NCBI GenBank assembly: GCA_021151615.1
Contig: JAGKXA010000002.1
Coordinates: 9,894 to 73,893 of the forward strand
Source of the DNA: Cellvibrionaceae bacterium
Lineage (GTDB): Bacteria > Pseudomonadota > Gammaproteobacteria > Pseudomonadales > Cellvibrionaceae
Length of the DNA stretch: 64,000 nucleotides
Reading direction: 5' to 3'
The notes beneath the pieces were generated by a model. That model was not told the origin of the DNA. It saw only the letters and a list, made by a program, of their open reading frames with translations, and made no database searches. Each line of letters begins with the position of its first letter. Positions within the stretch are counted from its first letter, which is position 1. The position numbers and the translations under genes were made by a program. Shown here piece by piece: positions 45,601 through 52,491 of the stretch.

Positions 45601-45746
45601 ACCTGAATGATCAGTGGTCTTTCTATGTTAACGGTTCCAACGTATTGGAAGAAATTCAACAAACTTATGTTCAGTTTGATGATCAAAAGGCCTTCCAAAA
45701 CATTTACGAAGCTCGTTGGGCACTGGGTGCACGTTTCAAATTCTAA
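42675..45746 (+). CDS. TonB-dependent receptor 1 (Xanthomonas/Caulobacter type)
   Basis: A 1023-residue outer-membrane receptor. A signal peptide precedes EEVLVQGVRAAQ (TonB box region) and the plug sequence VVDGISAEDIGKLPDVTISD, ending QRIPGVQVTRTAGEGGPVQ. The large barrel closes with RWALGARFKF, its final Phe being the outer-membrane signature. This subclass (TIGR01782-like) transports oligosaccharides in several proteobacteria. GAGGGA precedes the ATG. A terminator follows. The two upstream operators and the neighbouring GH9 gene suggest carbohydrate-responsive control. Confidence 0.93.
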   Translation: MTNKLRDSIRSVNRKLMLCGSAATLAVFASGVQAQEPVEEVLVQGVRAAQESAVNTKRDAVSVVDGISAEDIGKLPDVTISDSLQRIPGVQVTRTAGEGGPVQIRGLGSVGTSLNGETFLSATTIDQSAADFGDLPSTLFSGAAIYKSPLATNTAIGISGTVDLKTRRPFDMDDGWTFAGTGELDRGSISKEDDPTFTGLVNWKNDRIGFLVAGATTEKNLATDFNGYFDTSENGGIGATNNTHTWGEKPLGNADIRNLVPQGFAAFHKAEERHRDGLNASFQADLGEGFEVVADYFYSDQERWNRRAGFSHNNRWQTFAGYAEGTQFGDSFVYTPKGGEPQNWRTVTAFTAEPYRLQSFAQTNYNQEKSQNYNFELNYDNDGDLTGQVRLTRATADAAMRHGYGEGDILSIDKGSIVTGPGGLIPASQCNKARGDIIVGDKGGCFAAYAPGGITSRFRIGYDVAGDHPTFSGFDQVVNGGKGSRTVAQYMADIDSYHIGAFSSENNTDRDATLNTFSTRWNYKFDDQPFLTSVDFGARNSQRAVDSVQFSYFGKLNGGCSAQWKAVDQFTDKPAGEAAQTSAGCDPALPQGEFVTGLDQTGKAYNNQYVNYTLLKPTRLDEHNDVIWVDDFGGVKGLPGVWVIDPRSFDNTLAFQEKVFGAQEKVINPGQSFRVELEEFSYFLQANLEYGIVSGNVGVKVIDTDLTIVANEVGAQLPHSGTNVDTGDVVTKRSYTDYLPSLNLVADVAEDVKIRLAYGESMMPLNLLQWGGGKSVGRVFNNACNCMRVANGSLAGNPDLDPIRSTNYDLSAEWYLGGASMVSAGLFKIEIDSFIEDGTVMVDEPDSDGVRRGPWQFNALVQGKGGEVKGLELAAKFAFSDITDAPVISNMGVDVNYTKSDSSQERKGFNGEELPFVNNSKDTYNFVAWYENEVVSARVAYNFRSPRLITAGNPATAEQALYQDDYGQMDVNVTYNLNDQWSFYVNGSNVLEEIQQTYVQFDDQKAFQNIYEARWALGARFKF

Positions 45747-45780
45747 GCATATAATCGCTTTGGATTTTAATCTGTGCTAA

Positions 45781-45814
45781 ATAAAGCCACGGCAAGTCAT
45801 TGCCGTGGCTTTAT
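45781..45814 (+). terminator. Terminator after TonB receptor 1
   Basis: ATAAAGCCACGGCAA (45781-45795) pairs perfectly with TTGCCGTGGCTTTAT (45800-45814) around GTCA, a 15-base stem. Transcripts must pass it or initiate after it to reach halogenase 1. Confidence 0.92.
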
Positions 45815-45847
45815 TATTTGTAGCTACCATTTTTATGGAATATAAAT

Positions 45848-47362
45848 GTGAACAACCAGTATCCAATTCAGTCAATAATTATCGCAGGTGGCGGCACAGC
45901 TGGCTGGATGGTAGCGGCCAAACTAAGCCATCACTTCTCAAAAACAAATGTAACCATTACCGTTGTTGAATCCAGTGAAATTGGTACAGTGGGTGTTGGT
46001 GAAGCAACCATTCCTACTTTGCGCCGCTTTTATCAGTCACTGGGAATGGATGACATGGAAGTAATGCGCAAAACCAATGCGACGGTAAAACTGGGTATTG
46101 AATTCAAGGATTGGTATAAACCGCACACATCTTTTATTCATCCGTTTGGTTTGTTTGGTCAAGATGCCAATGGCATTCGATTCCATCATTATTGGATGAA
46201 AGTGCGTGAGCTGGGTGAAATCGCACCACTAGAACAGTATTCACTAGGCATCGCTCTGGCGCGTGCCAACAAGTTTGAGTTTCCTGCAGAAAATCCATCG
46301 TCAGCGTTATCAGTATTTGATTGGGCGTTACATTTTGACGCAAGTTTATTTGGAAAACTAATGCGTGAATATGCAACTGCGCACGGTGTAATCCACAAAG
46401 ACGCTAAAATTACAGCGGTAAATATAAATCCTGAAAATGGATTTATACAAAACTTACAACTTGATAACGAAGAAAAATTGCCTGGTGATTTGTTTATCGA
46501 CTGTACCGGATTTCATGGATTATTAATCAATAAAGCAATGCAGACCAGCTATATCGATTGGAGCCAATGGCTGCTGTGTGACCGCGCTATGGCGGTGCAA
46601 TCGGAATTGGTGGGTGAGCCAGCGGTGCGCACCGTTTCAAAAGCCCATAGCAGTGGTTGGCAATGGAAAATTCCGTTACAACATCGCCAGGGCAATGGCC
46701 ATGTGTATGCCAGTAATTTTATTGATGATGAGCAGGCTGAGGCTACACTGCTACAGCATATTGATGGCAATGTTTTACATGCGCCGCGCAAATTCCAGTT
46801 TACTGCCGGGCGTCGCGCCCAGGCCTGGAATAAAAACTGTATTGCAATTGGCCTTGCTGCTGGTTTTCTGGAGCCCCTGGAAAGTACCAGCATTGCCTTG
46901 ATTGAAACTGGCATTGAAAAAATTTGCGGGTCATTCCCTTATGCATTTTTCAATCAGGAAAAAATTGATCACTTTAATCAAGTGACTGCTACTGAGTGGG
47001 AGCGCATTCGCGATTTTATTATCCTGCATTACAAACTGAATCAGCGCGATGATTCAGAGTTCTGGCATTATTGTCGCGCTATGGCCTTGCCAGATTCGTT
47101 GCAGCAAAAAATTACTGCTTATAGTGAACAAGGGGATTTGTTGCATTACCCCTGGGAAATTTTTCATCCGGATTCCTGGCTGGCAATTTATAGTGGATTT
47201 AATCTCTATCCGAAAACATACAATAAAAATGTTGACCGACTAAATACCGCTTACCTCAAGCAAAGCTTGGCTGCTATGCGCAGTTCGATAGCGAATGCCG
47301 TTGCCGGTTTGCCGAGTCACCAGGAATTTATTGATCAGCATTGCAAAATGTCCATGGCATAA
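45848..47362 (+). CDS. Flavin-dependent tryptophan halogenase family protein 1
   Basis: A 504-residue FAD-binding protein of the tryptophan halogenase family. The N-terminal dinucleotide motif IAGGGTAGWMVAA (residues 12-24), the catalytic Lys81 in ATVKLGIEF, the WQWKIP motif (271-276) and EPLESTS (Glu345) are intact, so halogenase chemistry is plausible. PrnA and RebH have STG after the Glu; here it is STS. No flavin reductase is nearby, and the substrate is unknown. The start is a GTG at 45848. Halogenase 2 follows 12 bases later in the same operon. Confidence 0.92.
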   Translation: MNNQYPIQSIIIAGGGTAGWMVAAKLSHHFSKTNVTITVVESSEIGTVGVGEATIPTLRRFYQSLGMDDMEVMRKTNATVKLGIEFKDWYKPHTSFIHPFGLFGQDANGIRFHHYWMKVRELGEIAPLEQYSLGIALARANKFEFPAENPSSALSVFDWALHFDASLFGKLMREYATAHGVIHKDAKITAVNINPENGFIQNLQLDNEEKLPGDLFIDCTGFHGLLINKAMQTSYIDWSQWLLCDRAMAVQSELVGEPAVRTVSKAHSSGWQWKIPLQHRQGNGHVYASNFIDDEQAEATLLQHIDGNVLHAPRKFQFTAGRRAQAWNKNCIAIGLAAGFLEPLESTSIALIETGIEKICGSFPYAFFNQEKIDHFNQVTATEWERIRDFIILHYKLNQRDDSEFWHYCRAMALPDSLQQKITAYSEQGDLLHYPWEIFHPDSWLAIYSGFNLYPKTYNKNVDRLNTAYLKQSLAAMRSSIANAVAGLPSHQEFIDQHCKMSMA

Positions 47363-47374
47363 GGCAACCAGTTT

Positions 47375-48883
47375 ATGAAACGAACGGAAAACCCGCTGGG
47401 GTCCATTTGTATTGTTGGTGGTGGCACGGCGGGCTGGATGGCGGCCAGTTTGCTAAGCAATATTTTGCAGGGCAGCAACACCAAAATAACCCTAATCGAA
47501 TCAGCCGATATAGTGACTATCGGTGTCGGTGAAGCGACTGTGCCATCATTTATGGCCTTTTTGAAAGATGCTCGTCTGCCTGTTAAAGAATTTATGCAGG
47601 CGACAGCAGGCTCCATCAAACTGGGCATTCGTTTTGAAAACTGGTATCAACAAAACCATCATTTTCTCCATCCTTTTGGCAAGATTGGTCGCAATATTGA
47701 CGGTCATGAGTTTTATCAAATCTGGTTAAAAACCCTGGCCGATGGCAATACAACCCGCTGGGTAGATCATTCACCGTCAGGCATTATGTCGGAAGAAAAC
47801 CGCTTCATGACCGAAATGCAATTGGCGAATACTCCGTTGGCCAATTACGGTTATGCCGTGCATTTGGATGCTGCCTATGCAGCGCGTCATATGCGTGAAA
47901 TTACGCTGGAGCGCGGCGTGCAGCGTATTGAAGGCACTGTGGCGAGTGTGCAAACGGATGAGCGGCAATTTATTCAATCGGTGCACCTCACCAATGGTCA
48001 AACCATTGAAAGTGATTTTTTTATCGACTGTACCGGTTTTAAAGGCCTGCTAATTTCAGAAACCTTGAAAGTGGTTTATGAAGATTGGTCCAATTACTTG
48101 CCCTGTAATCGCGCGGTTGCCGTGCAAACAGAAAATGTGGGTGATCCACTCGCGTACACAGTGGCTTCCGCACGCGCCGCAGGGTGGACCTGGAAAATTC
48201 CATTACAGCATCGCACCGGTAATGGTTATGTCTTTGCCGGCGATTATTGCTCTGATGATGAGGCGATTAATACCTTACTGGGTGTTGTCGATGGCAAATT
48301 GATTAATGAGCCGCGCGTAATTCCTTTTGTAAGCGGTATGCGAAAAAAAATCTGGCATAACAACTGTTTGGCGTTGGGGTTGGCGTCCGGTTTTATTGAG
48401 CCATTGGAGTCTACTGCGATTCATTTGGTTTACCGGATACTGGTACATTTTATTCGCAATTATCCGGATCGGCATTTTGATTCAAACCTGGAACAACAAT
48501 GTAATCGTGAGATTGCACGCGATTACGTAGAAATTCGCGATTTTGTGATTTTGCATTACTGTACCACCAAACGCGATGACACCGCATTTTGGCGCTGGTG
48601 CCAGACAATGGAAATTCCTGAGAGTCTGCGTGAGAAGTTAGCGCAATTTAGTCATCGCGGGCAGTTACAGCATCACCCGGAAAATCTGTTTGGCGCAGAC
48701 AGTTGGTATTCTATTTTAGAGGGAATGAATATTCGCCCTGAAAAATATCATCCGCTGGTTGATGTGCTTGATAGCCAAAAATTGGCGCAATCCTTGAGTC
48801 AGGGAGCAAAGGCTATTCGCGATACGGTGATGAAATTGCCAACGCACGGAGATTTTCTTCGTCAACATTGTCCAACAGAATAA
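47375..48883 (+). CDS. Flavin-dependent tryptophan halogenase family protein 2
   Basis: A 502-residue paralogue of the preceding protein. Conserved elements are VGGGTAGWMAAS near residue 14, Lys82 in SIKLGIRF, WTWKIP (271-276) and EPLESTAI with Glu345, where the halide-site triplet reads STA. Identity of spacing with halogenase 1 shows the two arose by duplication, but they differ over most of the length. It starts 12 bases after halogenase 1 stops and ends just before a large palindromic element. Confidence 0.92.
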   Translation: MKRTENPLGSICIVGGGTAGWMAASLLSNILQGSNTKITLIESADIVTIGVGEATVPSFMAFLKDARLPVKEFMQATAGSIKLGIRFENWYQQNHHFLHPFGKIGRNIDGHEFYQIWLKTLADGNTTRWVDHSPSGIMSEENRFMTEMQLANTPLANYGYAVHLDAAYAARHMREITLERGVQRIEGTVASVQTDERQFIQSVHLTNGQTIESDFFIDCTGFKGLLISETLKVVYEDWSNYLPCNRAVAVQTENVGDPLAYTVASARAAGWTWKIPLQHRTGNGYVFAGDYCSDDEAINTLLGVVDGKLINEPRVIPFVSGMRKKIWHNNCLALGLASGFIEPLESTAIHLVYRILVHFIRNYPDRHFDSNLEQQCNREIARDYVEIRDFVILHYCTTKRDDTAFWRWCQTMEIPESLREKLAQFSHRGQLQHHPENLFGADSWYSILEGMNIRPEKYHPLVDVLDSQKLAQSLSQGAKAIRDTVMKLPTHGDFLRQHCPTE

Positions 48884-48909
48884 ATGTCTGGAAATAGGTT
48901 TATGCCAAT

Positions 48910-49012
48910 GCAGATTTCGATACAGTCCCCAAGATACGCCCTGAACCCATCCACGGGGCGCGTCATCAGCATTCCTGCTGCTGACGGGCGCATAAACTGC
49001 ATCGAAATCTGC
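48910..49012. repeat. Large imperfect palindrome between converging halogenases
   Basis: Outer arms GCAGATTTCGATACAGT (48910-48926) and ACTGCATCGAAATCTGC (48996-49012) are complementary with one mismatch. An inner stem pairs CGTCATCAGCA (48961-48971) with TGCTGCTGACG (48976-48986) with one mismatch around TTCC. It separates convergent halogenases 2 and 3. It could be a bidirectional terminator or a REP/MITE-like unit. No T tract marks it as a standard intrinsic terminator. Confidence 0.6.
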
Positions 49013-49035
49013 CGCAAACACAGCGCGATTAATCA

Positions 49036-50565
49036 CTAGTCAAAATCCGGTGCAACACAATGCCTACGAATAAATTCGGCGTGGCTAATTGCGCTTTTTC
49101 CTACCTGATCCAGAGTCTGCTTTATTTTCGCTAACTGCTCGGCGATACTTTGGTCGCTAAAATGATCTATGCGATTATCCGTCCGCGCAGGAACAATTCC
49201 AAAACCGTGATAAATACTCAACCAACTGGATTTTTCAAAAGCTTCGGGCTCGTGCTGTAAAATGTGGCCACTGCTTTTAAATAATTCAATTTTATGGGCG
49301 AGGCTTTCCGGAATTTCCATTGTCTGGCAATAGCGCCAGAATTCGGTATCGGTGCGCAGCGTGAGTTTGTAATGCAGCACGATAAAATCGCGAATACGCT
49401 CCATTTCATGTTGGTGGCGCCGATTCACTTCCGCAATCATGGCAGGGTCAAAGGACATATCCGGGAAAAATGTCAGCAAGTGAGTAATGCCGGTTTGAAT
49501 TAATGAAATGCTCGTACTTTCCAATGGTTCAATAAAACCGGATGCCAAACCCAGTGCATAACAATTTTTATTCCAGACTTTTTTGCGACGGCCGGCCTTA
49601 AATGTAAAGGGTTTTGGTGTGGTAATTGGCTGCCCACGTATACTTTGTAATAAAGTCTCTTCAGCTTGTGCCCTATCCAGGAAGCGACTGCAAAACACAT
49701 AGCCATTACCAGTGCGATGTTGCAGTGGAATTTGCCACATCCAACCGGCATCCAGCGCAGTAACCCGTGTGTAAGGTGCGGGCTCACCGGTATTTAGCGA
49801 TTGCACTGCGACGGCGCCATCACACAGTAACCATTTCTGCCAGTCTTCGTAACCCGTGTTCAGGGTCTCTTCAATTAATAAACCTTTGAAGCCGGTACAA
49901 TCAATAAATAAATCGCCCGCAATCAGCTCTCCATTATCCAGCAGCACTGATTCAATAAAGCCATCGCTTTCGCGCAGGTTTACTTTTTCAATTTTTTGGT
50001 CGATATGGGTAACTCCACGCGAAATAGACAGTTCACGCAATACCTTGGCATAGAGTGACGCATCAAAATGATACGCATAAGAGAAATCCGCCAGTGGGTT
50101 GTTAGGGGTTTCTTGCGGCTGGGCGAAATTATTGTGTTTGGCGAGTTGCGTCCCAATCGAATAATCATGTAAATCTGCAGTGGGATTATTTTTTTTCAAG
50201 CGATAAAAATAATGCTGGAATTCAATGCCGCTGAAGTTAATGCCGTAATCCGCAAAGGGATGAAAGAACTTGTCACCGTGTGTGCGCCAATTTTCAAATT
50301 GAATGCCCAGTTTGAAGCTGGCCCGGGTTGCACGAATAAACTCCAGCTCATCAAGGCCGACTGAATTATTGAACTGCACAATACTGGGAATGGTAGCTTC
50401 GCCGACACCCACAGTGCCAATAGTCGTGGATTCGATCAGGGTAATATCAATGGGTCTGCTTTGGGCAAAACGCGAGAGGCTGGCTGCTGCCATCCATCCG
50501 GCAGTACCGCCGCCGACAATGACTATTTTTTGAATGGGCGCATGTTGAACTGATGGGTGCGACAT
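49036..50565 (-). CDS. Flavin-dependent tryptophan halogenase family protein 3
   Basis: A 509-residue paralogue on the opposite strand. The FAD motif VGGGTAGWMAAASL, Lys85 in ASFKLGIQF, WMWQIP (275-280; Gln instead of Lys) and EPLESTS with Glu349 are present. It faces halogenase 2 across the large palindrome and diverges from halogenase 4. The inverted orientation suggests separate regulation. Product and substrate unknown. Confidence 0.92.
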   Translation of the reverse strand: MSHPSVQHAPIQKIVIVGGGTAGWMAAASLSRFAQSRPIDITLIESTTIGTVGVGEATIPSIVQFNNSVGLDELEFIRATRASFKLGIQFENWRTHGDKFFHPFADYGINFSGIEFQHYFYRLKKNNPTADLHDYSIGTQLAKHNNFAQPQETPNNPLADFSYAYHFDASLYAKVLRELSISRGVTHIDQKIEKVNLRESDGFIESVLLDNGELIAGDLFIDCTGFKGLLIEETLNTGYEDWQKWLLCDGAVAVQSLNTGEPAPYTRVTALDAGWMWQIPLQHRTGNGYVFCSRFLDRAQAEETLLQSIRGQPITTPKPFTFKAGRRKKVWNKNCYALGLASGFIEPLESTSISLIQTGITHLLTFFPDMSFDPAMIAEVNRRHQHEMERIRDFIVLHYKLTLRTDTEFWRYCQTMEIPESLAHKIELFKSSGHILQHEPEAFEKSSWLSIYHGFGIVPARTDNRIDHFSDQSIAEQLAKIKQTLDQVGKSAISHAEFIRRHCVAPDFD

Positions 50566-50862
50566 TACGTGGGTTCCTGCAAAAAGTTGTTACCGTTTTT
50601 ATTGGGAGTCGCGCTAGAGTTGTTGGCCATCTGGGTGGCCTGATGGATTGGTATCATAGCCCAATGTCTGACTGGATGGGCAAAAAATAACGGTTGGTAT
50701 AAACCAGCCCCTGTTGTGCGATAGCGAAATTTAATACTGCATAAGTGTGATTGTCGTTTGGTCTGTGACTGTGGGAAAATGAAAAAAATTATAGCTATTA
50801 AAACAGCGGGCATTTCATAAACCTGTGGTCGCTGGCCACATTTAAAATGCTACAGAAATCGT

Positions 50863-52377
50863 ATGAAAAAAATAGTGATTGTCGGCGGTGGTACTGCGGG
50901 CTGGATGAGTGCGCTGATTATGGCGCGCCAGTGGAACACCCGGAAGGTTCAGATCGAATTACTGGAATCGCCCGAAGTGGGGATTATCGGTGTGGGTGAG
51001 GGGTCTACACCTGCGCTGAAAGTATTTTTTGATTTGCTGGGCATTGCCGAAGCCGAGTGGATGCCCGCGTGCAACGCCACTTATAAGTGCGGCATCAGTT
51101 TTGAAAACTGGTCGACACGTGCGGGTTATGAGCGCTATTTCCATCCGTTTTCTGCTGCATTGGATCGCCAGACCTTACCCATGTTTATGCACAATGTGCA
51201 GGCGCGTCTGCGCGGTGCTGATCTTTATGCCCATCCGGATCGTTTTTTTATTGCATCGCGCATCGCGCGCGAATGTCTGGCGCCGGTCGCGCCGGAAAAT
51301 TTTCCCTTTGATGTTCACTATGGCTATCACTTTGATGCCGTCTTGCTCGGGCAATTCCTGCGTAAAAAAGCCATTGCGCGCGGTGTTGTCCACCGTGTCT
51401 GCCATATCGCGCAGGTACAGCAGGATGATGCAGGTAATATCGCCGCCCTGGTAACTGATACAGGTGAAGTGCACGCCGCTGATTTTTTTGTCGATTGCAC
51501 CGGCTTTGCCAGTTTGCTGTTGCAAAAAACCTTGCAGACACCCTTTGTGAGTTACCGCAATAATTTATTGAATGATGCGGCGGTCGCCATGCCCTCGGAT
51601 ATCGGCGAAAAAATTCCCTCGGAAACGGTTTCTGCGGCATTGAAAAATGGCTGGGCCTGGAAGATTCCATTAACCAATCGTTACGGCAATGGCTATGTAT
51701 ATAGCTCGCAATTTTGTTCCGCCGATGAAGCCGAACACGAATTGCGTGCACGCTTGGGATTACTGGAGGCTGATATTCCGGTGCGCCATTTAAAAATGAA
51801 AATTGGTCGCGCGCAGGAGCACTGGGTAAAAAATTGCCTGGCGGTCGGTTTGTCGCAGGGGTTTATTGAACCACTGGAGGCAACCGCATTATTTTTAGTG
51901 CAGCAAACCGTCGCCATCTTTGCGGAAGATTTTATCCGCGGTGAATTTACTGATCGTTACCGCGCTGAATTTAATCAGCGCATCAATGGCCATTTTGATG
52001 GTGTGCGCGATTATATTGTCACCCATTACAAAACCAGTTCACGCACCGATACAGAATATTGGCGAGCCAATACTGCCGATCAGCAGGATGTGTCGGAAAT
52101 TATGTTGGAACTCTATAGCAGCTGGTTTGCGGGAAAAGATCTGGCGGCAGAGGTGCAGCGCCTGAATATTTCCAGTTATTACCCGGCGCCCTCCTGGTAC
52201 TGCATTTTGGCGGGCATGGGCATTTTGCCCAAGGCCGATCAAGTACGTAAACCAACTGCAGAAGAAGCGCGTTTTGATTTATCCACAATGGATAATTTTT
52301 TACGCCGCTGCACGCTGAATTTTTCGGATCATCGAACGTTCTTGCTGCAGCAAGCTAATCAAACCTCGTCAAAATAA
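50863..52377 (+). CDS. Flavin-dependent tryptophan halogenase family protein 4
   Basis: A 504-residue and the most divergent of the four. The FAD motif starts almost at the N-terminus (IVIVGGGTAGWMSA). Lys75 lies in ATYKCGISF. WAWKIP (264-269) is intact. The Glu339 region reads EPLEATA, so the serine beside the catalytic Glu is replaced. Its effector-like middle region also differs (GDLFIDCTGF is DFFVDCTGF). Activity and substrate may therefore differ from 1-3. A 300-base divergent promoter region separates it from halogenase 3, and the next gene is TonB receptor 2 on the other strand. Confidence 0.91.
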   Translation: MKKIVIVGGGTAGWMSALIMARQWNTRKVQIELLESPEVGIIGVGEGSTPALKVFFDLLGIAEAEWMPACNATYKCGISFENWSTRAGYERYFHPFSAALDRQTLPMFMHNVQARLRGADLYAHPDRFFIASRIARECLAPVAPENFPFDVHYGYHFDAVLLGQFLRKKAIARGVVHRVCHIAQVQQDDAGNIAALVTDTGEVHAADFFVDCTGFASLLLQKTLQTPFVSYRNNLLNDAAVAMPSDIGEKIPSETVSAALKNGWAWKIPLTNRYGNGYVYSSQFCSADEAEHELRARLGLLEADIPVRHLKMKIGRAQEHWVKNCLAVGLSQGFIEPLEATALFLVQQTVAIFAEDFIRGEFTDRYRAEFNQRINGHFDGVRDYIVTHYKTSSRTDTEYWRANTADQQDVSEIMLELYSSWFAGKDLAAEVQRLNISSYYPAPSWYCILAGMGILPKADQVRKPTAEEARFDLSTMDNFLRRCTLNFSDHRTFLLQQANQTSSK

Positions 52378-52413
52378 TTTTTTTGCAAGCCGGGTGCGAG
52401 AGTAAATTTTTTT

Positions 52414-52439
52414 AAAAAAAAGCCCCGCAGTAGCGGGGC
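52414..52439 (-). terminator. Terminator after TonB receptor 2
   Basis: GCCCCGC (52422-52428), AGTA loop, GCGGGGC (52433-52439), with eight A residues at 52414-52421, which read as a T tract on the - strand. Confidence 0.85.
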
Positions 52440-52491
52440 GAACAAAGGAGAGCAGATCATCAGCTGGGGGAATTACTTCCCCCGGTCATAC

